Shown here: positions 1 through 8,354 of the stretch, one piece after another
How the letters are laid out: every line of letters starts with the position of its first letter
Position numbering within the stretch: the first letter of the stretch is position 1
NCBI GenBank assembly: GCA_964613235.1
Contig: CAZTGM010000014.1
Span: 1 to 31,856, forward strand
Direction of reading: 5' to 3'
Source: J005 sp964613235
GTDB taxonomy: Bacteria; Pseudomonadota; Zetaproteobacteria; Mariprofundales; Mariprofundaceae
DNA length: 31,856 nt
The notes under the pieces: generated by a model
What the model was told of the DNA's origin: nothing
The model's input: only the letters and a program-made list of their open reading frames with translations
Databases searched by the model: none
Made by a program: the position numbers and the translations under genes

Positions 1-1564
1 GATGTTTGCCGAAAAGGTGGCGGTACTCGCCGGCCAGCATGGTGAAAGCGAAAAAGACGGCGGCACCGGTGATAACGGATGTCAGCATCCAGAATGCTTG
101 CAGCCATTTGCCCTGATCCGGGAACGGCCACAGCATGGTCAATGTATTCAGCGCGATCATCATCAGCAGACAGCCGATGATGGCCTTGCCGATGCGTAGC
201 AATTCGGCGGTGTTCAGCAGCGGGCCATGACGTTTGGCCAGATGTCGCCACAGCATGCCGGCATTGACGATGGCGGCGGCTGAGGTGGCCAATGCAAGGC
301 CGACATAGCTGAAAAACTGCATCAGGATGATGGCCAGCACGATATTCACGCCTACGCTGATGGCGGCAAAGCGCATCGGCGCTTTGGCATCCTTTTCGGC
401 ATAACAGGCCGTGGCCAGCAGTTTGACCCAGCAAAAGGCAATAAGCCCGATGGCGTAGGCTTGAAGCGTATGCGCTGTGGCCACGGTGGCTTCATGGGTG
501 AATGCGCCATGTTCGAACAGGGTTCCGATGATGGGCTCGGCCAGCAGTAACAGGCCGCCAACGGCGGGTAGCGTGATCCAGCTTAACCAGACCAGACCGG
601 AGGTCAGGTCCTGTTTGGCGTGCTGCGTATCGCCTTTGGCCAGATGAGCACTCAGCGTGGGCAATAGCGCTGTACTCATGGCAATGCCGAACAGGCCCAG
701 CGGCAATTGCACGATACGATCGGAGTAATACAGATAGGAAACGGCTCCCGGTTCCAGCAGGGTGGCCAGAATGGTGCCGACAAGGATATTGATCTGCACG
801 GCGGCTACGGCCAGCAGTGCCGGGCCGAACAGTTTCAGCGTTTGCCCGATGGCCGGATGACGGAAACGGAAGGAAAGATGCGGTCGCCAGCCAATCTGTT
901 TCAGCGCCGGCCACTGGATGCCCAGTTGCAGCAGACCGCCGAGCAAGACACCCAGCGCCATGCCATAGGCCGGATTATCAAAGCGAGGTGCGATCACGAT
1001 GGCGGCGAAAATGATGGCCAGATTGAGCAGGGCGGGGCTGGCTGCTGCCAGCGAGAAACGTTTATAGGTGTTTAACACGCCCCAGGCCATGGCAGTTAGT
1101 GAAATCAGCAGCAGATAAGGGAACATCCAGCGCGCCAGTGAAACGGACATGTCCCAGCGTTCCGGTTCGTCCATAAAGCCGGGCGCAAACACCATCAGCA
1201 GCCACGGCATGAACAGGATACCGAGCACGGTGGCGAGCGTGAGCACGATGAGCAGCAGCGTGGCCAGTGCATTGAGATACTGATGCGCGGCATCCTCGCC
1301 CTGTTCCCGTTCATCGCTGAGTACGGGCACCAGGGCGACGGTCAGCGTCCCTTCGGCAAACATGCGACGGAAGAAATTCGGCAGCTTGAAGGCGACGAAA
1401 AAGGCGTCAGCCAGTATGCCTGCACCAAGAATACGGGCCAGGAAGATATCGCGCACGAAGCCGAGTATGCGCGAGAGCAATGTCCAGCTGCCCACTTTGG
1501 AAGCTGCCGCCAGCAGCCCGCCGCGCCGTTTGCTGTTATTTGACTTGTTTTTTTCAATGGTCAT
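1..1564 (-). CDS. murJ: Lipid II flippase MurJ (C-terminus cut by window edge)
   Basis: Inner-membrane flippase of the MOP superfamily that moves lipid-linked peptidoglycan precursor to the periplasmic face. The minus-strand frame from the ATG at 1564 stays open for 521 codons to the window edge, close to the full length of the family (about 510-530 residues), so only a short C-terminal tail should be missing. Visible family features are an N-terminal RILGFVRDIFLARILGAG segment, the FFRRMFAEGTLT loop and repeated hydrophobic helices along the whole length. A purine-rich stretch (GAAGGGCGGCGG) lies just upstream of the ATG. It is divergent from rpsU with about 90 bp between the starts. The call rests on the hand-translated frame and is firm. 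Confidence 0.93.
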   Translation of the reverse strand, partial: MTIEKNKSNNSKRRGGLLAAASKVGSWTLLSRILGFVRDIFLARILGAGILADAFFVAFKLPNFFRRMFAEGTLTVALVPVLSDEREQGEDAAHQYLNALATLLLIVLTLATVLGILFMPWLLMVFAPGFMDEPERWDMSVSLARWMFPYLLLISLTAMAWGVLNTYKRFSLAAASPALLNLAIIFAAIVIAPRFDNPAYGMALGVLLGGLLQLGIQWPALKQIGWRPHLSFRFRHPAIGQTLKLFGPALLAVAAVQINILVGTILATLLEPGAVSYLYYSDRIVQLPLGLFGIAMSTALLPTLSAHLAKGDTQHAKQDLTSGLVWLSWITLPAVGGLLLLAEPIIGTLFEHGAFTHEATVATAHTLQAYAIGLIAFCWVKLLATACYAEKDAKAPMRFAAISVGVNIVLAIILMQFFSYVGLALATSAAAIVNAGMLWRHLAKRHGPLLNTAELLRIGKAIIGCLLMMIALNTLTMLWPFPDQGKWLQAFWMLTSVITGAAVFFAFTMLAGEYRHLFGKH

Positions 1565-1656
1565 AATCCGCCGCCCTTCGCCGTTTTGCAGGCTAGCGCA
1601 TTGCCTCAAAAGCGGAAGAAGAATTTGCGGATGTGTCCAAAGGCGGTGATGAAATA

Positions 1657-1872
1657 ATGCCAGGTATCAAGGTAAGTCCTGACGAACCCTTCGAGTTGGC
1701 CCTGAAGCGTTTTCGCAAGCAGGTGGAAAAGGGTGGCGTGATCAGTGAATGCCGTCGCCGTGAAGTGTATGAAAAGCCTTCGATTGCGCGTAAACGCAAG
1801 GAAGCAGCTGCACGTAAACGGTTGATGAAACGTCTGCGCCGGGTTCGCATGCGTGAGAACAGAAACTACTGA
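1657..1872 (+). CDS. rpsU: 30S ribosomal protein S21
   Basis: Small basic 71-residue protein of the 30S subunit, near the 16S 3' end, important for initiation on natural mRNAs. The ATG at 1657 gives the usual S21 start (MPGIKV followed by EPFELALKRFRKQVEKGG) and has an AGGCGGTGAT ribosome site at 1641-1650. A GTG at 1633 would add eight residues that do not fit the family. The centre (RRREVYEKPSIARKRK) and the Arg/Lys-rich C-terminus are typical. It is the first gene of the rpsU-yqeY-dnaG-rpoD operon, separated from the rest by a hairpin terminator. Confidence 0.96.
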   Translation: MPGIKVSPDEPFELALKRFRKQVEKGGVISECRRREVYEKPSIARKRKEAAARKRLMKRLRRVRMRENRNY

Positions 1873-1880
1873 TTGATCGC

Positions 1881-1912
1881 AAAATGCCGGGCAGCAATGT
1901 CCGGCATTTTTT
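1881..1912 (+). terminator. Intrinsic terminator/attenuator between rpsU and yqeY
   Basis: A perfect 10-bp inverted repeat (AAAATGCCGG at 1881-1890 and CCGGCATTTT at 1901-1910) with a 10-base loop ends in a run of six T. It begins 8 bp after the rpsU stop and ends just before the yqeY ribosome site. Enterobacterial rpsU-dnaG-rpoD operons carry a terminator at the same place. By inference it lets S21 be made in excess over primase and sigma factor. Confidence 0.85.
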
Positions 1913-1925
1913 ATGGGAGTTGATG

Positions 1926-2366
1926 ATGTTGATCAAGCAAATCACGGAAGATATGAAACAGGCCATGAAGGCCGGCGAAAAAGGAAGGCTGATGACTATC
2001 CGCATGCTGCGGGCGGCCATCAAGGATCGCGAAATCGAGCTCGGGCATGCATTGTCGGACGAAGAGGTGCAGGCTGTGCTGACACGTCTGCTCAAACAGC
2101 GCAAGGATGCGGCAGCGCAATATGCCGACGCCGGTCGAGCCGATCTCGAGGCGAACGAACTTGCTGAGGCAGCATTGATCCAGTCCTATCTGCCTGAGCC
2201 GTTATCCGATGCCGAGTTGCAGCAATTGATTGACGAGGCGATTCGTGAAACAGGTGCGGAAAGCATGCGCGATATGGGCAAGGTTATGGGTATCGTCAAG
2301 GCAAGAGCAGGCAGTCGGGCAGATATGGGCAAGGTCTCGTCGCTGGTCAAGGCGGCGCTTGCCTGA
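1926..2366 (+). CDS. yqeY: GatB/YqeY domain protein
   Basis: 146-residue protein of the YqeY family, which resembles the C-terminal tRNA-binding domain of GatB (Asp/Glu-tRNA amidotransferase subunit B). Its exact cellular role is unsettled. Family blocks visible are EDMKQAMKAGEKGRLMTIRMLRAAI near the start, a central LKQRKDAAAQYADAGRADL and the C-terminal ESMRDMGKVMGIVKARAGSRADMGKVSSLV. The ATG at 1926 is preferred over the adjacent ATG at 1923 because it lies 6 bp from GGGAG (1915-1919). In many genomes this gene sits between rpsU and dnaG, as here. Confidence 0.93.
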   Translation: MLIKQITEDMKQAMKAGEKGRLMTIRMLRAAIKDREIELGHALSDEEVQAVLTRLLKQRKDAAAQYADAGRADLEANELAEAALIQSYLPEPLSDAELQQLIDEAIRETGAESMRDMGKVMGIVKARAGSRADMGKVSSLVKAALA

Positions 2367-2411
2367 TCGCTCAGACTTGCAACTGCGTCACATAAGCGCT
2401 ACACAGGGCTT

Positions 2412-4148
2412 ATGACGCATTTTCCGGAATCCTTCCTGAACGAGGTTCAGGCGCGCAGCGATCTGGTGGAAATTATCGGCCGGCATGTGGAGCTGAAAAA
2501 GTCCGGCTCCCGGCTGACCGGCCTGTGTCCATTCCATCATGAAAAAACGCCGTCGTTTTCCGTTTCACCCGACAAACAGCTCTATTACTGTTTCGGCTGC
2601 GGCAAGGGCGGTGGTGTGTTCCAGTTTCTCATGGAGCATGATGGCTACAGCTTCCCCGAAGCCGTTGAATATCTGGCGCGCAAGGCCGGCCTCGAAATAC
2701 CGCAAGGCAAACCCCAGGATGCAGCGGCACAATCGTTGAACAAGGCGGCGTATGCATTGCTGGAGCAGACCGCACAGGTGTTTGCGCGCATGCTGGTCTC
2801 TGACGCCGGCAAACCAGCGCGCGATTATCTGCAGCGGCGTGGCCTTCCGGAGAGGATTGTGCGCGATTATATGCTGGGTTTTGCACCAGACGGTTACGGC
2901 TTCATGAAAAAATGTTTCGGCTCCGATGCCAAGCGATTGTCGCTGCTGGAGAAGGCTGGTTTGCTGTTTCGCTCCGAACGCGGCTTCGGCGATCGTTTCC
3001 GCGCCCGCCTTATGTTCCCGATTCGCAACCGGCGTGGCCAAGTGGTTGGCTTCGGCGGACGTATCCTTGGTGACGGGGAGCCGAAATATCTCAATTCGCC
3101 GGAAACGCCGTGGTTCCACAAATCCGAACTGTTGTATGGTTTTGCCGAGCATCGGGATGCGATTCGCAAGCGCAAGCAGTTGCTGGTCGTCGAAGGCTAT
3201 ATGGATGTGCTGGCACTGGCAGCGCATGGCTTGCCGATTGCGCTGGCACCACTGGGTACAGCCATTGGCGAAATGCAGATCCGCGAAATTCTGCGTTTGC
3301 ATGATGCGCCGGTATTCTGCTTCGATGGCGATCGCGCTGGCCGGCAGGCGGCATGGCGTGCGCTGGAGCGCATGATGCCGTTGCTGAACACCGATTATGT
3401 ACCGAAATTCCTTTATCTTCCGGAAGGTGAAGATCCGGATTCACTGTTGCAGCAGGAGGGCGGCGAAGCCTTTACACGACGTATGACGGAGCAGGCGCAG
3501 TCTGTGCTGCAGACCTGGCTTGCCGGTCTGAAATTGCTGGCTGGGCAGGGTGCGGAAGGGCGCGCACGCATGGCGCGCAAGGCGGACGCCATGCTGGCTA
3601 CAATGCAGGATCCGTATCTGCGCCAGGCATGGCGACAGGAAATCGAGCAGGAGACCGGCATCCGGTTGCAGACCGCGCGCCGTGTGGCCCCCCGGCCCGT
3701 GCAACAGGAGGTCGTTCAGGATGCGCCATTAAGTGAGTTGCAGGAGCGCTTTCTGGCCGGGCTGATGCAGAAGCCCGAACGTTTCGCCACGTTGCCTGAA
3801 GTGGCAAAACAGTTTTTTGTTGACTATGATGGTGTTCAACAGGTATATATTCGCGCTTTTTCGATCATGGCTGCTGCCGAAGAACAGAATTTGGATATCA
3901 CGGGCAAACTGCTGCAAGAATTTCCTCAGCAATCTGCAATCGCCCGGTGGGTAAATCAGGCGCCTGTCCATGAGCATGAGTTTGAGAGTCTGTGTTTGGT
4001 CATGGAGGCCAACGCCATTCGTGCGCGTCAGCGAAGCATGCGAGGACGTCTGTCGATTGAAGAATCGCGGGCCATGCAATTGCGTTTGCAAGCGATTCAC
4101 GACGAGTTGCGCAGATTAAATGAGAATTTGGAAGATACCGGAGCGTAA
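2412..4148 (+). CDS. dnaG: DNA primase DnaG
   Basis: Primase that makes RNA primers at the replication fork and contacts the DnaB helicase, also encoded in this window. The 578-residue product has an N-terminal CHC2 zinc-binding domain (Cys39, His42, Cys60, Cys63), a central catalytic core with a TOPRIM motif (VVEGYMD, Glu261) and the metal-binding DGD at 305-307, and a C-terminal helicase-interaction region from about residue 440. Length is normal. It starts 45 bp after yqeY with only a weak ribosome site and ends 2 bp before rpoD, so translation of the two is probably linked. Confidence 0.97.
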   Translation: MTHFPESFLNEVQARSDLVEIIGRHVELKKSGSRLTGLCPFHHEKTPSFSVSPDKQLYYCFGCGKGGGVFQFLMEHDGYSFPEAVEYLARKAGLEIPQGKPQDAAAQSLNKAAYALLEQTAQVFARMLVSDAGKPARDYLQRRGLPERIVRDYMLGFAPDGYGFMKKCFGSDAKRLSLLEKAGLLFRSERGFGDRFRARLMFPIRNRRGQVVGFGGRILGDGEPKYLNSPETPWFHKSELLYGFAEHRDAIRKRKQLLVVEGYMDVLALAAHGLPIALAPLGTAIGEMQIREILRLHDAPVFCFDGDRAGRQAAWRALERMMPLLNTDYVPKFLYLPEGEDPDSLLQQEGGEAFTRRMTEQAQSVLQTWLAGLKLLAGQGAEGRARMARKADAMLATMQDPYLRQAWRQEIEQETGIRLQTARRVAPRPVQQEVVQDAPLSELQERFLAGLMQKPERFATLPEVAKQFFVDYDGVQQVYIRAFSIMAAAEEQNLDITGKLLQEFPQQSAIARWVNQAPVHEHEFESLCLVMEANAIRARQRSMRGRLSIEESRAMQLRLQAIHDELRRLNENLEDTGA

Positions 4149-4150
4149 GC

Positions 4151-6130
4151 ATGTCGAAGAAGACACAGGAAAATATTCGTATTCGTGAACTTGCCAGTTT
4201 GATGTCCAAGGGCAAGCAGTCCGGCTACATCACCTATGACGAGTTGAACAAGCATCTGCCGGCGGAACTGGTGTCGGCCGATCGTGTTGAACAGATCATT
4301 AATGTGTTCACTGAAATGGGCATCGAGGTCGTCGATCCGGAGCGTGCGCCGACCGGCGCTTACGCCATGCGCAAGGATACGCTGCGCAAGGAAGATTCGG
4401 CCCTGCGTGCGGACACGACGACGCTGGGCACGGTGATTCGCATTGATGATCCGGTGCGTATGTATCTGCGTGAAATGGGTACCGTTGAGCTGCTGACGCG
4501 CGAGGGTGAGATCGAGATTGCCCGCCGTATCGAGGAAGGCCGCATGCAGATCCATGAAGCTATCTGTCTGTGTCCGGCGACATTCCGTGAAATCATGAAA
4601 CTGGGCGAACGCATTATCCAGATTCGCGACGAGGCGCTGGAGAATGAGGAGGAGCCGAATTTCCGCGATATTCTTGATATCGATGACAAGGTGGTCAATG
4701 CCGCGGCCATTCAGGAATACCAGAATCGTATGAACCGTTCGGAAGAGGACGAGGACGATCTGGAAGAAGAAGAAGTCAAGATGGATCCGGAGGAGTTGTC
4801 CGAGGCGATCAAGGCGCGCACGGCTACGCCGGACGGTACGCCGATGCAGGAAACCGTCATTACCAAGGAAGAACAACTGGAAGAGGCGCTAAGCCATTTT
4901 GATCAGGCCAAGCAGTTGCATGATGAGTTCATCGCCATCAAGAAGAAGCTGGAGAAGAATCCGTCGGATACGAAGCTGTGGGAGCGTAGTCAGGAAGTGC
5001 TCAATGCGATGTTGCTGGAACTGGTCAGTATTCCGTTTTCACCGCGTCAGCTGGATATGCTGGTACAGCGTTTCAAGAATGCGATTGAGCGTGTGCGCAA
5101 GTATGAGCGGGCGATTCGCGATTTTGCACTGAAGGCCAAAATGCCGCGCAAGCTGTTCATTGAAACGTTCACGCCGCGTGAAACCGATGAGCGCTGGCTG
5201 GATGATGTCATCAAGGAGCACGCCGGTGCATCCTGGACCGAGGCCATTGAGCAGTATACCGGCAAGATTCGCGAGAATCAGCGCAGACTCAAGCGTGTGG
5301 AACAGGAAACGGAGATGCACATCGACGAGCTGAAGGATGTGGCGCGTCGCCTGACCATGGGTGAGGCGAAAATGCGTCAGGCCAAGCGCGAAATGATCGA
5401 GGCCAATCTGCGCCTGGTGATCTCCATTGCCAAGAAATACACCAACCGCGGCCTGGGCTTCCTCGATCTCATTCAGGAAGGCAATATTGGTCTGATGAAA
5501 GCTGTGGACAAGTTTGAATGGCGGCGTGGTTACAAATTCTCGACCTATGCGACATGGTGGATTCGTCAGGCTATCACCCGTTCGATTGCCGATCAGGCAC
5601 GCACGATCCGTATTCCGGTGCATATGATCGAAACGATCAACAAGATGATGCGTGTTTCGCGTCAGATTGCGCAGGAAGTCGGGCGCGAGCCGACGCCGGA
5701 GGAACTGGCCGAGTATCTGGAGATGCCGGTGGAAAAGGTGGAGCAGATTCTGGAGGTTGCCAAGGAGCCGGTCAGTCTGGAAACGCCGATCGGTGATGAT
5801 GAAGATTCCCAGCTGGGTGACTTCGTTGAGGATGAAAATGCCGAGAATCCGCTGGATCTGGCTGTCAACAAGGCACTGGCCGAGGCGATGCTGGAAGTGC
5901 TCGACAACCTGACCGATCGGGAGCAGAAGGTGTTGCGCATGCGTTTCGGTATCGGCATGAACACCGATCATACACTGGAAGAGGTCGGCAAGCAGTTCGG
6001 CGTCACGCGTGAGCGTATTCGTCAGATTGAGGCCAAGGCCCTGCGCAAGTTGCGTCATCCGTCACGTGCGCAGAAGCTGAAAACGTTTGCTGATTCGCCG
6101 GAAGGCAGCCAGCTCGATGCCCTTCGCTGA
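4151..6130 (+). CDS. rpoD: RNA polymerase primary sigma factor RpoD (sigma-70)
   Basis: Housekeeping sigma factor that recognises -35/-10 promoters. The 659-residue product has region 1.2 at about 96-130, a long acidic non-conserved insert (about 131-370, with an EEDEDDLEEEE run near 200), region 2 with FLDLIQEGNIGLMKAVDKF and the -10-melting segment YKFSTYATWWIRQAI (about 437-476), region 3 (about 499-575) and the region 4 helix-turn-helix LEEVGKQFGVTRERIRQIEA (about 609-628). GGAG at 4140-4143 sits 7 bp before the ATG. It is the last gene of the operon and is followed by an intrinsic terminator. Confidence 0.98.
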   Translation: MSKKTQENIRIRELASLMSKGKQSGYITYDELNKHLPAELVSADRVEQIINVFTEMGIEVVDPERAPTGAYAMRKDTLRKEDSALRADTTTLGTVIRIDDPVRMYLREMGTVELLTREGEIEIARRIEEGRMQIHEAICLCPATFREIMKLGERIIQIRDEALENEEEPNFRDILDIDDKVVNAAAIQEYQNRMNRSEEDEDDLEEEEVKMDPEELSEAIKARTATPDGTPMQETVITKEEQLEEALSHFDQAKQLHDEFIAIKKKLEKNPSDTKLWERSQEVLNAMLLELVSIPFSPRQLDMLVQRFKNAIERVRKYERAIRDFALKAKMPRKLFIETFTPRETDERWLDDVIKEHAGASWTEAIEQYTGKIRENQRRLKRVEQETEMHIDELKDVARRLTMGEAKMRQAKREMIEANLRLVISIAKKYTNRGLGFLDLIQEGNIGLMKAVDKFEWRRGYKFSTYATWWIRQAITRSIADQARTIRIPVHMIETINKMMRVSRQIAQEVGREPTPEELAEYLEMPVEKVEQILEVAKEPVSLETPIGDDEDSQLGDFVEDENAENPLDLAVNKALAEAMLEVLDNLTDREQKVLRMRFGIGMNTDHTLEEVGKQFGVTRERIRQIEAKALRKLRHPSRAQKLKTFADSPEGSQLDALR

Positions 6131-6170
6131 TGGCAGTGAATAGACTTTGATACGGCGCTGATCCGTTGAT

Positions 6171-6200
6171 GCCCCGGCGTATAGTGCCGGGGCTTTTTTT
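6171..6200 (+). terminator. Intrinsic terminator of the rpsU-dnaG-rpoD operon
   Basis: GCCCCGGC (6171-6178), a 7-base loop and GCCGGGGC (6186-6193) are followed by seven T (6194-6200). This is a strong GC stem with a T-tract 41 bp after the rpoD stop. The T-tract touches the stop codon of the convergent ymdB gene at 6199-6201, so the two operons end back to back. No T-run follows the hairpin on the minus strand. Confidence 0.92.
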
Positions 6201-6999
6201 ATCCGCTGCCGGGAAGTATGCGGATACGTTCGATATGTACGGCTTTGCGTGTTGTCGTGTCCACCCGTACCTTGGTGGCAAAGATCGTGGCACCGCGTTC
6301 CACGGCCTCGAAACGGCGCGGCAACTTGTCGACCATGCGCGCCAGCGCGCTTTCCACTTTCATGCCGATGATCGACTGGTAGGAGCCGGTCATGCCGATA
6401 TCCGTCTGATAGGCGGTGCCGCTGGCATGGATGATTTCATCGCAGGTGGGAATATGCGTATGTGTGCCGTAGACAAAGGACGCCCAGCCATCGAGATGCC
6501 AGGACATGCCCATTTTCTCACTGGTCGCTTCGGCATGCATATCGACTAGAATGGCGCTGACATCGTCGGGAATTTCCTGCATGGCGCGGCTGGCTGCGGC
6601 AAACGGACAGTCCCATGATCCCATGAACACCTGGCCGATGAGGTTAATGACGGCGATGCGGTGGCCGGATGGCGTTTCGCGCACCGTCCAGCCCTGTCCC
6701 GGCGCCCGGGCAGAAAAATTCATCGGTCGGGTAAAGCGCTCATCCTTGTCAATCAATTGCAGAAATTCGCGCTGATCCCAGCAGTGATTGCCATTGGTCA
6801 GTACATCGACACCGAGGGAGAACATTTCCTCGGCGGTTTTGGTGGTCAGGCCGAAGCCTGCGGCAAGGTTTTCGCCGTTGGCTACGGTGAAATCGATATT
6901 GTGCTGGTCGATGAGGCGAGGCAGATGTTCGGTCAATGCTCGCCTGCCTGCCTTGCCGATCACATCGCCGATGACAAGAATATTGATTAGCTGGGGCAT
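6199..6999 (-). CDS. ymdB: YmdB-family metallophosphoesterase (TIGR00282 type)
   Basis: 266-residue calcineurin-like metallophosphoesterase of the family that includes Bacillus YmdB, a cyclic nucleotide (2',3'-cAMP) phosphodiesterase. The substrate here is inferred. Metal-site motifs in order are IGDVIGKAGR near the N-terminus (Asp12), VANGEN, TNGNHCWDQ, LVDMHAEATSEK and YGTHTHIPTCDE near the C-terminus, covering the whole di-metal centre. No signal peptide is seen, so it should be cytoplasmic. Its start overlaps the end of fthC by 13 bp, and it is the last gene of the zapB-zapA-ssrS-fthC cluster. Confidence 0.9.
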   Translation of the reverse strand: MPQLINILVIGDVIGKAGRRALTEHLPRLIDQHNIDFTVANGENLAAGFGLTTKTAEEMFSLGVDVLTNGNHCWDQREFLQLIDKDERFTRPMNFSARAPGQGWTVRETPSGHRIAVINLIGQVFMGSWDCPFAAASRAMQEIPDDVSAILVDMHAEATSEKMGMSWHLDGWASFVYGTHTHIPTCDEIIHASGTAYQTDIGMTGSYQSIIGMKVESALARMVDKLPRRFEAVERGATIFATKVRVDTTTRKAVHIERIRILPGSG

Positions 7000-7568
7000 G
7001 CGATGGTCTCCTTTTCGGTGATCACAAACTGCATGGGAATATCGTGGGGTTCAACCGGAATATGCGCCACTTCCTGGCAGGAAAAGGCCAGACCAATGAT
7101 GGCATCCAGATGCCGACGATGTCGTGACAGCCACAGGTCGAAGCATCCTTTGCCCATGCCCAGGCGGTTGCCTGCCCGGTCAAATGCGGTTAGCGGGCAG
7201 AGCAGGATGCCGCCCTGTGCTGCTTGCCAGGGAGTACCATCGCATGGTTCTTCCACGCCCCATGCGCTGTGTTGCCAGCGTGTCTGCTCATCAATCTGCA
7301 GCCAGTGCATATGCGTGTGTTCCTGGACGCGGGGTACGACATGTCGATAGTTCGGCCAGGCGAGAATGCGTCGGGTATCGACTTCGGGCTGCATGGAAAC
7401 ATAACAGAGCAGTGTCGAGCAGTTGGGAGAATGGGTTTGCAGCAAGCGATGCAGGCGCTGGCAGATACGTCGGGAAAAGTCGTCACGTTGTATGTCAGAG
7501 AGTGTCTGGCGCCGTTCCATGGCTTGCCGGCGCAGGGATTGTTTGGACGCGGGGGATGATGGCTTCAA
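6987..7568 (-). CDS. fthC: 5-formyltetrahydrofolate cyclo-ligase (TTG start proposed)
   Basis: Converts 5-formyl-THF to 5,10-methenyl-THF with ATP, returning a dead-end folate to the one-carbon pool. The signature GNRLGMGKGCFDLWL is near residue 145. The frame stays open upstream into the 6S RNA gene, so the true start must be chosen. TTG at 7568 (193 aa) keeps the N-terminal SKQSLRRQ helix, whose lysine lies where the family binds phosphate, and has AAGGA 10 bp upstream. The first ATG in the right area (7520) would remove that helix. Gene order zapA-ssrS-fthC matches E. coli zapA-ssrS-ygfA. Confidence 0.88.
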   Translation of the reverse strand: MKPSSPASKQSLRRQAMERRQTLSDIQRDDFSRRICQRLHRLLQTHSPNCSTLLCYVSMQPEVDTRRILAWPNYRHVVPRVQEHTHMHWLQIDEQTRWQHSAWGVEEPCDGTPWQAAQGGILLCPLTAFDRAGNRLGMGKGCFDLWLSRHRRHLDAIIGLAFSCQEVAHIPVEPHDIPMQFVITEKETIACPS

Positions 7569-7605
7569 GAAACGAAAATCCTTTTGACGGCGGAGGTCAT
7601 AAAAA

Positions 7606-7784
7606 GGGCGCCCCCGCACTGACGTTTTGGCTTGCAGTTGTCGAACCCTCCAGCAAGAGGTGGGCGCCGCACGATAACGTCAGGTATTCCGCTACGGGAA
7701 CGCACACGGTTAACGTAGCTAGGCTCCCTTTCGACAAGTATCGGCTCAGGCAACTTGGATGCCGTTCGTTCAGCGCAGGGGCGC
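7606..7784 (-). ncRNA. ssrS: 6S RNA (SsrS)
   Basis: Regulatory RNA that binds sigma-70 holoenzyme by mimicking an open promoter. Read on the minus strand, the segment contains CCTGAGCCGATA (7750 to 7739), identical to the conserved 5' block of E. coli 6S RNA. The ends form a 12-bp closing stem (with two G-U pairs) between 7784-7773 and 7619-7608, and a T5 run follows at 7605-7601. The span of about 179 nt fits the roughly 184-nt family, and the position between zapA and fthC is the classical one. Exact ends are inferred from the stem. The 5' arm overlaps the last codons and stop of zapA. Confidence 0.9.
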
Positions 7785-8063
7785 TTTCGCTAAACCTTCT
7801 GCTTGTAATACTACCTGATCCAGCGAAGATATCAAGCCCTCGATGCCCTCAATGGCCGTATGTTGCTTTTGCAAAAGTTCGCCGGCCAGGTTCATGGCTA
7901 CGAGTACGAGCAGGCGATCCGATGCGACGGCAGCACCGGCCTTGCGTAGCTCATCAATGTGTTCCTGAATCATGGCGGCGGCTTGCAGGACATGTTCCGG
8001 GTTATCATCGGTGCGAATCGTGTAATGGTGCCCCATGAGATCAATATCAACGCTGTGCGTCAT
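7770..8063 (-). CDS. zapA: Cell division protein ZapA
   Basis: 97-residue protein that cross-links FtsZ filaments at midcell. The N-terminal globular part (VDIDLMGHHYTIRTDD) is followed by an AAAMIQEHIDELRKA helix, an ASDRLLVLVAMNLAGELL helix and a coiled-coil C-terminus. Its start overlaps the stop of the upstream zapB-like gene as ATGA (8060-8063), which indicates translational coupling. Its 3' end overlaps the 5' arm of 6S RNA, so processing or transcription of ssrS and zapA mRNA integrity may be linked. Confidence 0.93.
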   Translation of the reverse strand: MTHSVDIDLMGHHYTIRTDDNPEHVLQAAAMIQEHIDELRKAGAAVASDRLLVLVAMNLAGELLQKQHTAIEGIEGLISSLDQVVLQAEGLAKAPLR

Positions 8064-8347
8064 GATGTCGTTCCGTTGCTGGCAATCAGTTCATCCAGTT
8101 TTTCGATGGCATGTTCGACCCGGGCTTTGGCCTCCAGCTTGCCGTTTTGTAGGGATTGCAGTTCAGCCTCGAGGTTTTGCACCTGATCTCGGCGTCTGCG
8201 CAATTCGCTTTCCGCCAGTCGCACGACTTCACGCAAGCGGTGATTGTCGGCCATCAGCGTTTCCATATTGCGGCGGATATCGCCGATGTGCTCGGAAAGC
8301 TGCTGAATCCGGGTCTCCAGAGCCTGTTTGGGATCACGTTCGTGCAT
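8060..8347 (-). CDS. ZapB-like coiled-coil protein (TIGR02449 family)
   Basis: 95-residue, almost entirely helical, charged protein matching the small coiled-coil family (TIGR02449, often annotated cell division protein ZapB) that precedes zapA in many proteobacteria. Heptad-like leucines run through LETRIQQLSEHIGDI, METLMADNHRLREVV and NLEAELQSLQ. No membrane segment or signal is seen. It overlaps zapA by ATGA. No Shine-Dalgarno precedes the ATG, and a -10-like element ends only 7 bp before it, so the mRNA may be leaderless. A Z-ring role is inferred from the neighbour and fold. Confidence 0.8.
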   Translation of the reverse strand: MHERDPKQALETRIQQLSEHIGDIRRNMETLMADNHRLREVVRLAESELRRRRDQVQNLEAELQSLQNGKLEAKARVEHAIEKLDELIASNGTTS

Positions 8348-8354
8348 GTGAGGT

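Noticed and set aside
1633..1656. GTG start extending S21 by eight residues
   Set aside because: The ATG at 1657 has the ribosome site and the conserved S21 N-terminus.
2565..3302. 245-codon minus-strand open frame opposite dnaG
   Set aside because: Antisense shadow of the primase zinc and TOPRIM domains.
5039..6058. 339-codon minus-strand open frame opposite rpoD
   Set aside because: Antisense shadow of a highly conserved gene; the product has no recognisable motif and its composition reflects the codon bias of rpoD.
7124..8038. 304-codon plus-strand open frame across fthC, 6S RNA and zapA
   Set aside because: Lies opposite three well-supported minus-strand genes and shows no domain.
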